Shown: piece by piece, positions 14,626-23,552 of the stretch | Layout of the letters: the number at the start of each line of letters is the position of its first letter | Position numbering within the stretch: the first letter of the stretch is position 1 | The notes under the pieces: generated by a model | What the model saw: only the letters and a program-made list of their open reading frames with translations | Told to the model about the DNA's origin: nothing | Database searches by the model: none | DNA from: Candidatus Cloacimonadota bacterium | Lineage (GTDB): Bacteria > Hydrothermota > E44-bin80 | NCBI GenBank assembly: GCA_004375785.1 | Contig: SOKM01000249.1 | Span: forward strand, 1-25,103 | Length of the DNA stretch: 25,103 nt | Direction of reading: 5' to 3' | Position numbers and translations under genes: made by a program

Positions 14626-15328
14626 CAAGTATTCTTGCGAGTGCAACGATGCCTGCGGTCTCTGTCCTTAGTTTCATTATACCAAGAGTCACAGGCAAAA
14701 AACCTTGTTCCATTGCAGCCTCGACCTCCCAATCTTCAAACCCGCCTTCAGGTCCGATAAGAGCAATCACTTTCCTTACATCTTTCCCACAAAGAAACTC
14801 TTCAAGCACTTCTTTTCGTTCCTTCTCATAAGCGATAAATTTATGAGGGAATTCCAAACCAATAGATAATAACTCCTCAAATGTAACAGCTTCTCTAATC
14901 TTTGGCAGTACAGACCTCTCGGATTGTTTAATCGCAGAAACAGCAATTCTATTCCATCTCTTGATTTTAATAGAACCTGGAATCACTACACTTCTTTTGG
15001 TGATAAGTGGAAAAATTTCGCTTATCCCGAGTTCTGTTGCCTTTTCAATAAACCACTCCATCCTCCGTGCTTTCGGTGGAGCAATAGCGATTGCTATATA
15101 CATCCCTGGTTCGTTTGTCTTTCTTGTAATTTTTGTTATATTTGCAACAATGTAGGTGGATTTTACTTCTGAAACTTGAGAGTGATATTCTTCCCCATCG
15201 CCTGTGATAACAACAATTTTATCATCAATCCTTGTCCGCAAAACATTTTTAATATGCCTGAATTCTTTGCCTTTAATAAGGACTTTGCTATCTTTAATAT
15301 CCTTCTTTTTTACAAAAAAATAAGCCAT
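14603..15328 (-). CDS. rsmE: 16S rRNA (uracil(1498)-N3)-methyltransferase
   Basis: RsmE methylates U1498 in the decoding centre of 16S rRNA. The 241-aa length is usual. Family stretches appear in order: EFRHIKNVLRTRIDD in the N-terminal PUA-like domain, KATELGISEIFPLITKRSV, AIKQSERSVLPKI, then the SPOUT knot IALIGPEGGFEDWEVEAA and LGIMKLRTETAGIVALA that bind SAM. It is the last gene of the grpE-dnaK-dnaJ unit, 33 bases after dnaJ; the dnaJ-rsmE neighbourhood is also known from other bacteria. It ends inside the convergent membrane protein gene. Its own ribosome site is weak. Confidence 0.95.
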   Translation of the reverse strand: MAYFFVKKKDIKDSKVLIKGKEFRHIKNVLRTRIDDKIVVITGDGEEYHSQVSEVKSTYIVANITKITRKTNEPGMYIAIAIAPPKARRMEWFIEKATELGISEIFPLITKRSVVIPGSIKIKRWNRIAVSAIKQSERSVLPKIREAVTFEELLSIGLEFPHKFIAYEKERKEVLEEFLCGKDVRKVIALIGPEGGFEDWEVEAAMEQGFLPVTLGIMKLRTETAGIVALARILATFSSKT

Positions 15329-15361
15329 GATAAAACAATAGTTAAACTGGAGGAAAAACCA

Positions 15362-16504
15362 TTAAGTTTTCTTAGGAGGATCAGTAGAAATATCCTCAAG
15401 ACGCTTCAGCAGTTCTTTCTCCTCGTTACTTGTCCTTTTTGGTGTCCATATCTTCACCTCAACATACTCATCACCCTTCCCGCGTAAATTCAATTGAGGA
15501 AGTCCCTGCCCCTTAAGACGAAAAAGTTTACCTGATTCTGTCCCTCGTGGAATTGTTAATGAAACCTTTCCATTTAATGTTGGGATTTCAATCTTTCCAC
15601 CAAGAACAGCAGCCGTATAGGAAACAAAGGCTCTATAAACTATGTCTGTCCCATGCCTTTCAAATTTTGGATGCTTCTTTTCCTCTATAACAACAATTAA
15701 ATCACCTTTGTGCCCATTATTTGGTCCAGCATGTCCTTCACCCCTTAAAGGAATATAATTTCCTTCACTAATTCCAGCAGGAATTTTAACAGAAATTATT
15801 GAATCTTTTTTTACCCTGCCAGTTCCTTTACAAACCTTACAAGCATTTTTGACAATCTTTCCTGTCCCACCACATCTACTGCAAGTTGTTATTGTCTGAA
15901 CAATTCCACCAAAAAGCCCTCTTGATGTCTTAGCAACCTGCCCTCTTCCCTGACACTCAGGACAGGTAATGAGTCCACTCCCAGTTTTAGCACCTGAGCC
16001 ACCACAGGAACTACATCTATCGTATTTCTTAACTTTTATTTTCTTCTTAACACCTTTTGCAATCTCCTCAAGCGTTAGTTTTAAGTTGACCCTTATATCA
16101 CCCCCCTGTATTGCCCCGGTCCTTTCCCTGAACCCTGTCCTTGACCTTCCTGTAAACAAATCAAATACATTGCCACCTCCAAAACCGCCTCTGAAGAGCC
16201 CTTCCAGAATATCACTTAAATCTCCAAAGTGAGTAAAGTCTCGGCGCATATTGAACCCTCCACTCCCAAATGCGCCTTCCAACCCTGAATGGCCAAAACG
16301 GTCATATCGCGCCCTCTTATCTTTATCCATAAGGACTTCATACGCTTCTGATATCTCTTTGAACTTTTCAGCCGCTTCTTCTTTGTTATCAAGGTTTGCA
16401 TCGGGGTGGAATTTCTTTGCCAGACGTCTGTAAGCCTTTTTGACCTCATCACCACTGGCTTTTTTTGAAACACCAAGAATTTCGTAATAATCCCTTTTTG
16501 CCAT
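15362..16504 (-). CDS. dnaJ: Chaperone DnaJ (type I Hsp40)
   Basis: DnaJ delivers unfolded clients to DnaK and stimulates its ATPase. The 380-aa protein has the full type I layout: a J domain with HPD (33-35) after KKAYRRLAKKF, a Gly/Phe-rich linker (GSGGFNMRRDF, GLFRGGFGGGN), a zinc domain with all four CxxCxGxG repeats (CSSCGGSG, CPECQGRG, CSRCGGTG, CKVCKGTG), then C-terminal client-binding domains (GEGHAGPNNGHKGDLIVVI, GGKIEIPTLNGKVSLTIPRGTESGKLFRLKGQGLP). It follows dnaK by 25 bases in the same operon. Nothing is missing or broken. Confidence 0.97.
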   Translation of the reverse strand: MAKRDYYEILGVSKKASGDEVKKAYRRLAKKFHPDANLDNKEEAAEKFKEISEAYEVLMDKDKRARYDRFGHSGLEGAFGSGGFNMRRDFTHFGDLSDILEGLFRGGFGGGNVFDLFTGRSRTGFRERTGAIQGGDIRVNLKLTLEEIAKGVKKKIKVKKYDRCSSCGGSGAKTGSGLITCPECQGRGQVAKTSRGLFGGIVQTITTCSRCGGTGKIVKNACKVCKGTGRVKKDSIISVKIPAGISEGNYIPLRGEGHAGPNNGHKGDLIVVIEEKKHPKFERHGTDIVYRAFVSYTAAVLGGKIEIPTLNGKVSLTIPRGTESGKLFRLKGQGLPQLNLRGKGDEYVEVKIWTPKRTSNEEKELLKRLEDISTDPPKKT

Positions 16505-16529
16505 TCTTTATTATTTAGGTGGACCCTCT

Positions 16530-18491
16530 TCACTCTTCAGTTTGCTCCTTCTCCTTCTCTTCATCATCTATGACTTCGTAATCTGCATCAACAGCACCTG
16601 GTTTTTCAGATTCTTCCCTGGTTGTAGTGGTTTCTGTCTCTGGTTCTTCCTGTTGTTGAGCCTCTGTTTCCTGTTGCCCTGCTGTTGCCTGTTGATACAT
16701 TTTTTCAGAAAGTGTATAAGCAACCTTCTGGAGTGCATCTACCCTATTCTCTATCTCATCCCTATTGCTGGTATGCAAAACTTTTTTAAGTCCTGTTATT
16801 TCTTTTTCTATTTCTTCTTTTTCAGAACTTGTTAATTTATCACCATACTCCCTGAGGCTCTTTTCTGTTGTATAAATAAGTGAGTCTGCTTTATTCCTTA
16901 CTTCAATAAGTTCTCTCTTTTTCCCATCTTCTCTCTCGTGTTCCTTTGCATCCTTGACCATTCCTTCCACTTCTTTTTCACTGAGTCCACCCGAAGCTGT
17001 TATGCGTATCTTCTGTTCCTTACCTGTCCCGAGGTCTTTTGCAGAAACATGGAGAATACCATCTGCATCTATGTCAAATGAAACTTCAACCTGTGGAACC
17101 CCTCTTGGCGCTGGCGGAATCCCCACAAGTTCAAACTTTCCTAAGGTTCTGTCATCCACCGCCATTTCTCTTTCACCCTGTAGAACATGAATGGTAACTG
17201 CTGGTTGATCATCTGCTGCTGTCGTAAATATCTGACTCTTCTTTGCTGGTATTGTCGTATTTCTTTCAATAATCGGAGTCATTACTGCCCCCAAGGTTTC
17301 TATTCCAAGCGTTAAAGGTGTTACATCGAGTAAAAGAACATCTTTAACCTCACCACTCAGAACCGCACCCTGAACAGCAGCACCCAGAGCAACAACCTCA
17401 TCAGGATTAATACCTCTATGAGGTTCTTTATTAAAATATTTTTTAACAGCTTCCTGAATTGCAGGCATTCTGGTCATACCACCAACAAGGATCACCTCAT
17501 CGATGTCTTTTGCGGTAACCTTTGCATCATCAAGTGCTTGTTTAACAGGCTGTTTTGTTCTTTCAATTAGATCGTCCACAAGGCTTTCAAGTTTTGCCCT
17601 TGTAAGTTTCATATCAAGATGTTTGGGACCAGAGGCATCAGCAGTTACAAAAGGAAGATTTATGGGTGTCTCAAGGGTTGTCGAAAGCTCTATCTTTGCC
17701 TTCTCAGCTGCTTCTCTTAACCTTTGCAGTGCTCTCTTGTCCTCTCTTAAGTCGATACCGTTCTCTTTTTTGAACTCATCGGCTATCCAATCAACTATTC
17801 TCTGGTCAAAATCATCACCACCAAGATGAGTGTCTCCGTTTGTCGATTTTACTTCGAAAACACCTTCTCCAATCTCAAGAACAGAAATATCAAATGTGCC
17901 TCCCCCAAAATCAAAAACTGCTATCTTTTCGCTTTTCTTCTTCTCGAGCCCATATGCAAGTGATGCAGCAGTAGGCTCATTAATAATTCTTAACACTTCA
18001 AGCCCTGCTATTTTTCCTGCATCCTTTGTTGCCTTCCTCTGTGCATCGTTAAAATAAGCGGGAACCGTTATGACAGCCTTTTTTACCTCTTGACCGAGAT
18101 ATTCCTCTGCTGCCTTCTTCAGGTATCTCAAAAGCATTGCCGATATTTCGGGTGGTGAATACTGTTTGCCACCCATCTCAACTCTTACATCACCACCAGA
18201 TGCCTCAATAACTTTATAGGATACCTTTTTCATCTCCTCACTAACCTCACCATACCTCCTCCCCATAAACCTCTTGATGGAGTATATTGAATTTTCAGGA
18301 TTGGTAATTTGCTGTCTTTTTGCAATTATCCCGACAACCCTCTCACCATCTTCCTTAATCGCCACAACCGAAGGAGTGGTTCTTCCTCCATCTGGATTAG
18401 GAATAATAGTAGGTTCTCCTCCCTCCATTATTGCAACACAGGAATTTGTTGTCCCAAGGTCAATCCCTATTACTTTATCCTTGGTTGCCAT
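16530..18491 (-). CDS. dnaK: Chaperone DnaK (Hsp70)
   Basis: DnaK is the ATP-driven Hsp70 that binds exposed hydrophobic segments of clients. The 653-aa protein has the nucleotide-binding domain (GIDLGTTNSCVAIMEGGEP at the start, VPAYFNDAQRKATKDAGKIAGL, INEPTAASLAYGL, DFGGGTFD, LVGGMTRMP), the linker DVLLLDVTPLTLGIE, the substrate-binding domain and a helical lid ending in an acidic, Gln-rich tail with ADYEVIDDE. Translation should begin at 18491: an in-frame ATG at 18500 touches the GGAGG (18501-18505) directly, whereas 18491 is spaced 9 bases from it. The start overlaps the grpE end by 17 bases, indicating coupling. Confidence 0.97.
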   Translation of the reverse strand: MATKDKVIGIDLGTTNSCVAIMEGGEPTIIPNPDGGRTTPSVVAIKEDGERVVGIIAKRQQITNPENSIYSIKRFMGRRYGEVSEEMKKVSYKVIEASGGDVRVEMGGKQYSPPEISAMLLRYLKKAAEEYLGQEVKKAVITVPAYFNDAQRKATKDAGKIAGLEVLRIINEPTAASLAYGLEKKKSEKIAVFDFGGGTFDISVLEIGEGVFEVKSTNGDTHLGGDDFDQRIVDWIADEFKKENGIDLREDKRALQRLREAAEKAKIELSTTLETPINLPFVTADASGPKHLDMKLTRAKLESLVDDLIERTKQPVKQALDDAKVTAKDIDEVILVGGMTRMPAIQEAVKKYFNKEPHRGINPDEVVALGAAVQGAVLSGEVKDVLLLDVTPLTLGIETLGAVMTPIIERNTTIPAKKSQIFTTAADDQPAVTIHVLQGEREMAVDDRTLGKFELVGIPPAPRGVPQVEVSFDIDADGILHVSAKDLGTGKEQKIRITASGGLSEKEVEGMVKDAKEHEREDGKKRELIEVRNKADSLIYTTEKSLREYGDKLTSSEKEEIEKEITGLKKVLHTSNRDEIENRVDALQKVAYTLSEKMYQQATAGQQETEAQQQEEPETETTTTREESEKPGAVDADYEVIDDEEKEKEQTEE

Positions 18492-19041
18492 CTGTATCAT
18501 CCTCCTTTTCTTCTTTTTGTCTTGAAACTGTAACCTTTGTAGGTCTGATTACCTTGTCACCAAGTAAATATCCCTTTTCTATCTCTTCAAGTATTATCGA
18601 TGGTTCATGCTCTTCACTTTCAATAGCAAGAAGGGCTTCATGTTTATACGGATCAAATTTCTGACCCACGCTTTCAAATGGTTTCACGCCTTCCCTCTCA
18701 AGAACATCTTTTAGCTGCTTGAAAATCAATTTTACACCATCGAGTATTTCCTGAACATTATTTGTATTCTCATCAGTATTGATTGCCCTTTCAAAATTAT
18801 CAACCACCGGGAGAATACTCAGAATCAATCTTTCGTTAGCATATCTCTCCAACTCTTCCTTTTCTCTAATCACCCTCTTTCTTTGATTGTCCATCTCTGC
18901 AAGCACTCTTAAATATTTATCCTTGTAATCTTTTACCTCCTCAAGTACATTGTTTAATTCCTCTCTCAACTGCTCAACAATCGTTTCCAAATTTTTATCA
19001 CCCTCGTTCTTTTCTTCTACCTCTTCCTTTTTCTCACTCAA
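18475..19041 (-). CDS. grpE: Nucleotide exchange factor GrpE
   Basis: GrpE releases ADP from DnaK. The 188-aa protein has a charged N-terminus, a long coiled coil (LETIVEQLREELNNVLEEVKDYKDKYLRVLAEMDNQRKRV) for dimerisation and the C-terminal beta domain with GVKPFESVGQKFDPYKHEAL and GYLLGDKVIRPTKVTVS. The start is a TTG at 19041 preceded by AAGGAGGT at ideal spacing. It opens the grpE-dnaK-dnaJ-rsmE operon under the promoter at 19074-19102. hrcA, often the first gene of such operons, is absent, and the leader holds no CIRCE element. Confidence 0.96.
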   Translation of the reverse strand: MSEKKEEVEEKNEGDKNLETIVEQLREELNNVLEEVKDYKDKYLRVLAEMDNQRKRVIREKEELERYANERLILSILPVVDNFERAINTDENTNNVQEILDGVKLIFKQLKDVLEREGVKPFESVGQKFDPYKHEALLAIESEEHEPSIILEEIEKGYLLGDKVIRPTKVTVSRQKEEKEDDTDGNQG

Positions 19042-19073
19042 TATACCTCCTTAATCAGCAAATTTTTAGTAGA

Positions 19074-19102
19074 AATATAATAACAAAACGGTGATTTGTC
19101 AA
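19074..19102 (-). promoter_or_regulatory. Promoter for the grpE-dnaK-dnaJ-rsmE operon
   Basis: Minus strand TTGACA (19102-19097), 17 bases, TATATT (19079-19074). It looks like an ordinary housekeeping promoter. No CIRCE (TTAGCACTC-N9-GAGTGCTAA) or other clear inverted repeat overlaps it. Confidence 0.75.
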
Positions 19103-19118
19103 CCTGTTTTATATTTGA

Positions 19119-19721
19119 TTATGGAAATACATACTTTTTCTCAGGAAACAAGACTTCTTTTATCCTTGATGCAATGTTTCTAATAGATATTGTTAGAAAT
19201 CTTATATCCTCTACCTCAGGTAAGAGAAAAACAGTAAAAACCCCTTCTTTGGCTCTTTCTATATAAAGGAGATAGTAGTCATAGATTAAGGTTATTTCTC
19301 TAACCTTCATTTTCTGCCTGTTTGAGAATATCATTAGATGATTGAGAAAGTTATTGATTTCTTTTTCAGAAAATCTTGTTTCTTTTTTCAGGATGATATG
19401 CGTGAATATTCCACCTTCAATAATGCCACAAAAGAGAAGATTGGGAAGACTCTCAATAATCCGCCACAGTTGCTCTTTCTCTCTCACTTTCTCCATAATA
19501 TCTATTGTCAATAACCCCTCTTTCAATTCGGTAATCCGCTTCATCGCTTCTTTACCCTTGATATTATTAAAGCGCGCCCGCTGGAATTGTCCATTTCTAT
19601 ATGAGAATGAAGCGTAATCTTTTCCAGAAATAATAATAAAGTTACCACTAAGTTTCCGATTTTCAATCTGTTTTATTCTGCCAAGAAGGTTTATGTTTTT
19701 TAAATCAACCGTTACTTTCAT
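19119..19721 (-). CDS. DUF4388-like protein of unknown function
   Basis: In this 200-aa soluble protein the first ~80 residues (IENRKLSGNFIIISGKDYASFSYRNGQFQRARF, then KGKEAMKRITELKEGLLTI) resemble DUF4388/PatA-type domains, which often accompany two-component or gliding regulators. The C-terminal half (about 95-190) alternates strands and helices and could be a small Roadblock-like or similar fold, but no motif is decisive. The ATG directly follows the lepB stop (TAG-ATG, no gap), so it is coupled to lepB as the last gene of that operon. A signalling or scaffold role is a guess. Confidence 0.65.
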   Translation of the reverse strand: MKVTVDLKNINLLGRIKQIENRKLSGNFIIISGKDYASFSYRNGQFQRARFNNIKGKEAMKRITELKEGLLTIDIMEKVREKEQLWRIIESLPNLLFCGIIEGGIFTHIILKKETRFSEKEINNFLNHLMIFSNRQKMKVREITLIYDYYLLYIERAKEGVFTVFLLPEVEDIRFLTISIRNIASRIKEVLFPEKKYVFP

Positions 19722-20408
19722 CTAATTTACGAAATTGAGGATTCTTCTCCATCTGATCTTCTCCCAGACTCTATAGAAAGGAACTTCTCTTTCCCAGGAA
19801 AAGTAGAGGATTAATGGTTTACCAAGGACATCCCTTTTATCAAGTGGTCCCCAGAATCTTGAATCGTCAGAGTTATCCCTGTTATCTCCCATAACAAAAA
19901 TACGTCCTTCTGGAATAACAACAGGGCCAAAGTTATCCCTGCAGCTTCCCCCAACAAAACGGAATTCTCCCTCAGCCCAATCCCGCTGGTAAGTGGAAGG
20001 GGTAATATTAGGTATGGGAGGAAATTCCCTCGGGTCCTTGTGCAATCCATACGGCTCAAACAAACTCTTACCATTTACATAAACATTCTTATGTTTTACT
20101 TCCACAGTATCTCCAGAAATAGCAATACATCTTTTCACAAAATATTTCTTTGTATAAGGTGAGATAAAAATAACAATTTCACCCCGTTTTGGCCCTCTAA
20201 ATTTCAGGATACTCTTCTTTGTAAAAGGAATCCGGATACCATAAACCATTTTATTAACAAGAAGAAAATCACCTATAAGGAGCGTCTCTTCCATTGAACC
20301 AGAAGGAATCTTAAACGCCTGGATAAAAAAAGTTCTTATAATCATCGCGATAATGAATGCCCAGATAATAGATTCTATCCATTCCCTTATTTTAGACTTC
20401 TTTCTCAT
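19722..20408 (-). CDS. lepB: Signal peptidase I
   Basis: LepB removes signal peptides from exported proteins at the inner membrane. The 228-aa protein has an N-terminal membrane anchor (about 12-30, IESIIWAFIIAMIIRTFFIQ), the catalytic Ser38 in IPSGSMEETLLIGDFLLVNK, the general base Lys92 in YFVKRCIAISGD, and the conserved VMGDNRDNSDDSRFWG. All are in order, so it should be active. It has a single anchor and a moderate insert between the Lys region and the last box. AAAGGA precedes the ATG. It sits between rdgB (65-base gap) and the DUF4388-like gene. Confidence 0.96.
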   Translation of the reverse strand: MRKKSKIREWIESIIWAFIIAMIIRTFFIQAFKIPSGSMEETLLIGDFLLVNKMVYGIRIPFTKKSILKFRGPKRGEIVIFISPYTKKYFVKRCIAISGDTVEVKHKNVYVNGKSLFEPYGLHKDPREFPPIPNITPSTYQRDWAEGEFRFVGGSCRDNFGPVVIPEGRIFVMGDNRDNSDDSRFWGPLDKRDVLGKPLILYFSWEREVPFYRVWEKIRWRRILNFVN

Positions 20409-20473
20409 TACGTTCCTTTCATCTGTAAAATGGTTTCCTTAACATAGAAAAGTTCCCTTGTTAATCTAATTCT

Positions 20474-21091
20474 TCATTGAATATTTTCGATTGATACTCT
20501 CTCAATTTCTTCTAAAAACCTGTAAACCTTTTTTAATGCTTTTCCTCTATGACTTATTTTATTTTTCTCCTCTATGTTAAGCTCAGCAAGTGTTTTCTTT
20601 AGCTCAGAGACAAAAAAAATAGGGTCATATCCAAAACCATGTTTCCCTTTTGCTGAAGTTGTTATTTCCCCATCAAGAATGGATTCAAATCGTTCAATCC
20701 TTCCCTCAGGAAAAGAAATGACCATAACACATCTGAAATGAGCTTTTCTTTTCTCTCTTGGAACTCCAGAAAGCAGGCTCAAGAGTTTCTCATTGTTTTC
20801 TTCATCTGTTGCATCTTCGCTTGAAAATCGCGCAGAGAAAACCCCTGGTTTTTTACCAAGAAAGTCAACCTCTAAGCCTGTATCATCAGCAAGTGTAAGT
20901 TTTTTTGTCCAGGAAGAAATTACCTTTGCTTTTTTTAGAGCATTTTCATAGAGGGACCTTCCATCCTCTTTTACGATTGGAAGGTCCCCCATATCTCTGA
21001 ATGTATGGATCCTTACACTCAAATTTCCGAGCACCTGTTGAATTTCGGATATTTTATCTTTGTTTCTTGTTGCCAGTACAATATCAATCAA
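20474..21091 (-). CDS. rdgB: XTP/dITP pyrophosphatase (RdgB/HAM1 family)
   Basis: This enzyme hydrolyses non-canonical purine triphosphates (XTP, dITP, ITP) to monophosphates, keeping them out of nucleic acids. The 205-aa protein has VLATRNKDKISEIQQVL at the N-terminus, then LADDTGLEVDFLGKKPGVFSARFS, KHGFGYDPIFF and KNKISHRGKAL, the family signatures for substrate and Mg binding. The start codon is TTG at 21091, the only start candidate before an in-frame stop; it lies four bases after the SPOR gene's TGA, so expression is likely by coupling. No strong ribosome site is visible. Confidence 0.95.
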   Translation of the reverse strand: MIDIVLATRNKDKISEIQQVLGNLSVRIHTFRDMGDLPIVKEDGRSLYENALKKAKVISSWTKKLTLADDTGLEVDFLGKKPGVFSARFSSEDATDEENNEKLLSLLSGVPREKRKAHFRCVMVISFPEGRIERFESILDGEITTSAKGKHGFGYDPIFFVSELKKTLAELNIEEKNKISHRGKALKKVYRFLEEIERVSIENIQ

Positions 21092-21095
21092 ATCA

Positions 21096-21548
21096 TCAAG
21101 GTGCTGCTTCTGCTACAAAGGCATCGAAGAAATAGCTTCTAACAACCGATTTGTAACTTTCCGCTTCTGATTTTGATGCAAAATCTCCGACCCTTACCTT
21201 GTAATAAGGAGCTATGTATTCAACATATACTGGCTTGTTAAATAATGAGCTTGCCCTTGCCTTTCTCTTGTTCGCTCCAGCACTGCTGTAAAATGCTCCG
21301 ACCTGGACTCTGTAAACAGTAGAAGGAGTTGGAGGAGGAGGGGGAGTCTCCTCGAATTCGGTGACTTCCTCTTCTTCAACAAACTCTTCCATCTCTTCCA
21401 TTTCTTCAGTAAGTTCACCCTCTTCTTCCTCTTCAATGATTATTGGTTCCTCCTCCCCGAACAAATCACCAGGTGGTGGTTTCTTCCCGCAGGAGAAGCT
21501 AAGAACCAATGCAAGGCAAAGGAAAAGTAGTAATGCGAGTTTTTTCAT
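21096..21548 (-). CDS. SPOR-domain lipoprotein with acidic linker
   Basis: A 150-aa exported protein. The signal ends in LSFSC (Cys20), a slightly imperfect lipobox with Ser at -3. Residues 31-68 are a highly acidic Glu-rich linker, followed by a proline run (PPPPPTP). Residues 78-148 form a SPOR domain (YRVQVGAFYSSAGANKRK, YYKVRVGDFASKSEAESYK), which binds denuded peptidoglycan glycans, often at the division septum. AAGGAGGT precedes the ATG. It lies between manC (17-base gap) and rdgB. A cell-wall or division role is inferred from the domain. Confidence 0.88.
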   Translation of the reverse strand: MKKLALLLFLCLALVLSFSCGKKPPPGDLFGEEEPIIIEEEEEGELTEEMEEMEEFVEEEEVTEFEETPPPPPTPSTVYRVQVGAFYSSAGANKRKARASSLFNKPVYVEYIAPYYKVRVGDFASKSEAESYKSVVRSYFFDAFVAEAAP

Positions 21549-21565
21549 AACGGCACCTCCTTTCT

Positions 21566-22627
21566 TTAAGTGTATCTTTTAAGTCTTTTATGAGCATTCA
21601 ATCTTCTAACAATTTCTTTCACTTCTTGTGCTCTATCCTTTGGAAGAACAAGTGTCGCATCTTCTGTATGAACGACAACAAGGTTTGAAACACCAATGAT
21701 TCCAACAACACCGCTCTCTGATACTATTATCGAATTTTTAGTATCAATAGAAACTGCATCTCCTATAATTGTATTACTGTTTTTATCTTTTTTCGAGAAC
21801 CTCTCAAGTGCGTTCCAGGAACCAACATCGTCCCAGCCAAATGAAGCCCGGACAACTGCCACCCTTGATGCTTTTTCCATAATTGCGTAATCTATAGAAA
21901 TGGATTCTGTCTTTGCATAAATTTTTCCAAGCACTTTTTTTCTTTCGGATTTATCTCCTATCTCAAAATAGTTTTCCATTTCTCGAGCAAATTCTGGTTG
22001 AAAACGATGAAACTCTTCAATAATAACCCCGGTTTTCCAGATAAAGATACCACAATTCCATAAAAATTTGCCATTTTTAATAAATTCGTTTGCTTTTTTC
22101 TGGCTGGGTTTTTCCTTAAATCTTTTTACTTCGCATACTCCATCGGATATTTTCTTACCAGATTCTATATAACCATACCCTGTTTCTGCCCTCGTCGGAA
22201 CAATTCCAAAAGCTACCAGATATTCCCTTTGTGATATATCAACAGCCTTTTCGATGCAATTCAAAAATGATTGTCTCTCTGTTATTACATGGTCAGCAGG
22301 CAACACGACCATAATTGATTCAGCATCTATATCGAAAAGATTATAAGCAGCGAGACCAATTGCAGGGGTAGTATTTCTGCCCATGGGTTCAAACAGGTAA
22401 TTTTGAGAAGGAATTTTAAGATTAATACTAAGTAAACTATTTTTTATATCTTCATTTGCAACGATAAAAATTCTCTCCTTTGTAACCAATGGAGAAATCC
22501 TCTCTATGGTTGTTTCAACCATCGTTTTGGTGTCAAAGATATTCAACAGCTGTTTTGGTAACTGCTTTCGACTTCTTGGCCAGAATCGCTCTCCTCTCCC
22601 ACCAGCTAAAATAATAGCGTATATCAA
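21566..22627 (-). CDS. manC: Mannose-1-phosphate guanylyltransferase
   Basis: It makes GDP-mannose from mannose-1-phosphate and GTP for surface polysaccharides. The 353-aa protein is the short form without a fused phosphomannose isomerase domain. Signatures: LAGGRGERFWPRSRKQLPKQ (8-27, nucleotide-binding pyrophosphorylase motif), FEPMGRNTTPAIGLAA, VLPADHVI, ETGYGYIE, VKRFKEKP, NCGIFIWK and ASFGWDDVGSWNAL. The start is a TTG at 22627 with GAGGG a few bases upstream. It follows the DUF3108 gene in the operon. Together with hldD it points to a lipopolysaccharide-bearing envelope. Confidence 0.94.
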   Translation of the reverse strand: MIYAIILAGGRGERFWPRSRKQLPKQLLNIFDTKTMVETTIERISPLVTKERIFIVANEDIKNSLLSINLKIPSQNYLFEPMGRNTTPAIGLAAYNLFDIDAESIMVVLPADHVITERQSFLNCIEKAVDISQREYLVAFGIVPTRAETGYGYIESGKKISDGVCEVKRFKEKPSQKKANEFIKNGKFLWNCGIFIWKTGVIIEEFHRFQPEFAREMENYFEIGDKSERKKVLGKIYAKTESISIDYAIMEKASRVAVVRASFGWDDVGSWNALERFSKKDKNSNTIIGDAVSIDTKNSIIVSESGVVGIIGVSNLVVVHTEDATLVLPKDRAQEVKEIVRRLNAHKRLKRYT

Positions 22628-22668
22628 ATATCCCTCACATAATTGTTATAAACATTTAACTAAAGTAA

Positions 22669-23409
22669 TCATTCAAAATATGCTTCTTTGAGTTTTGCCT
22701 GGAAACTTCCTATTTTCAAAATCTTAAACCGCATTAAAACAGGTATTTTCCACATATCGTCTGTGAGCCAGATTATTAAACCTCCTTTTGAAGCAAAAAC
22801 TGTGCCATCTTCAACTATTAGCTGAACCATCAAACAATCAAATTCACCCGCATGGGTTTCAACATTTTCTTTTTTCAACACCTTTATCTCAAGGTTATAA
22901 TTTTTCTTATCAGTATGATTATTTATGAAAAAAGATTTACCAACTTCAAGAGCAAGGGTTCTTGCAAAATAGATTGAGGCAATAATATCTTTTGCCCCTG
23001 GTTCTATAGGAAACTCCTCTCCATTAGAATAAAACGCCTTTCCAATATCCTGCTTGAATTCAACAACCTGGTCATTCTTGTAGCGCCCCTCTCGAATGTG
23101 TTTTTCGAACCTGAGAGAATGAAGATTTACTGTATCAATATATGAATCATACCTATCATCTATCTTAAAAATTTTGGAAAAGAAAGAGTTAGTTCTTTCA
23201 GTTGACACAATGTGAAAGCAAGGTATACTATCAATCATTGTAATCTCGCTGATCTCCATCGTCGCAGTTCCAGCCTTCACCGGACCATATTCAACAGAGA
23301 AAACAAGTTTTTCTCCTGTATTGAAAGGTCTGAAATCGGCATAAAGAAAATGCACTATTAACAAAAACATAAAAAAAGTCAATATTATAAATATTCTTTT
23401 TCTTTCCAT
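22669..23409 (-). CDS. DUF3108-family exported protein
   Basis: A 246-aa protein with an N-terminal signal peptide or anchor (RIFIILTFFMFLLIVHFLYA). The mature part has FNTGEKLVFSVEYGPVKAGTATMEI, ERTNSFFSKIFKIDDRYDSYID, LRFEKHIREGRYKND and a C-terminal VFASKGGLIIWLTDDMWKIPVLMRFKI, the pattern of DUF3108, a periplasmic beta-rich family of unknown role common in diderms. It is first in the operon and has a near-consensus promoter at 23439-23467. An envelope role is inferred from family distribution and neighbours only. Confidence 0.85.
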   Translation of the reverse strand: MERKRIFIILTFFMFLLIVHFLYADFRPFNTGEKLVFSVEYGPVKAGTATMEISEITMIDSIPCFHIVSTERTNSFFSKIFKIDDRYDSYIDTVNLHSLRFEKHIREGRYKNDQVVEFKQDIGKAFYSNGEEFPIEPGAKDIIASIYFARTLALEVGKSFFINNHTDKKNYNLEIKVLKKENVETHAGEFDCLMVQLIVEDGTVFASKGGLIIWLTDDMWKIPVLMRFKILKIGSFQAKLKEAYFE

Positions 23410-23438
23410 AATTCACTCTCATTCTAATACTACAACTA

Positions 23439-23467
23439 AATATATATAAAAAAAAACCATTTGTCAA
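23439..23467 (-). promoter_or_regulatory. Promoter for the DUF3108-manC-lepB operon
   Basis: Minus strand TTGACA (23467-23462), 17 bases including a nine-T run, TATATT (23444-23439). It lies 30 bases before the ATG at 23409 and likely drives the six genes down to 19119. Confidence 0.75.
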
Positions 23468-23489
23468 GCATTTTCTACCATTCCGACTG

Positions 23490-23552
23490 GAAGAAAAGTG
23501 CAGAATCACGAAGCAATCTCGGTTTTCACTTTTAACTTTTTACTTTTTACTT
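23490..23552. repeat. Interspersed repeat debris between nitroreductase and DUF3108 gene
   Basis: AATCACGAAGCAATCTCGG (about 23504-23522) shares AGCAATCTC with the repeat at 6923-6940. It is followed by near-tandem CTTTTTAC units (about 23526-23551) running to the nitroreductase 3' end. Confidence 0.4.

Noticed and set aside
14924..15487. Several plus-strand frames antisense to rsmE and dnaJ
   Set aside because: They are shadows of well-conserved minus-strand genes.
19042..19118. CIRCE heat-shock operator before grpE
   Set aside because: No TTAGCACTC/GAGTGCTAA pair or close variant is present.
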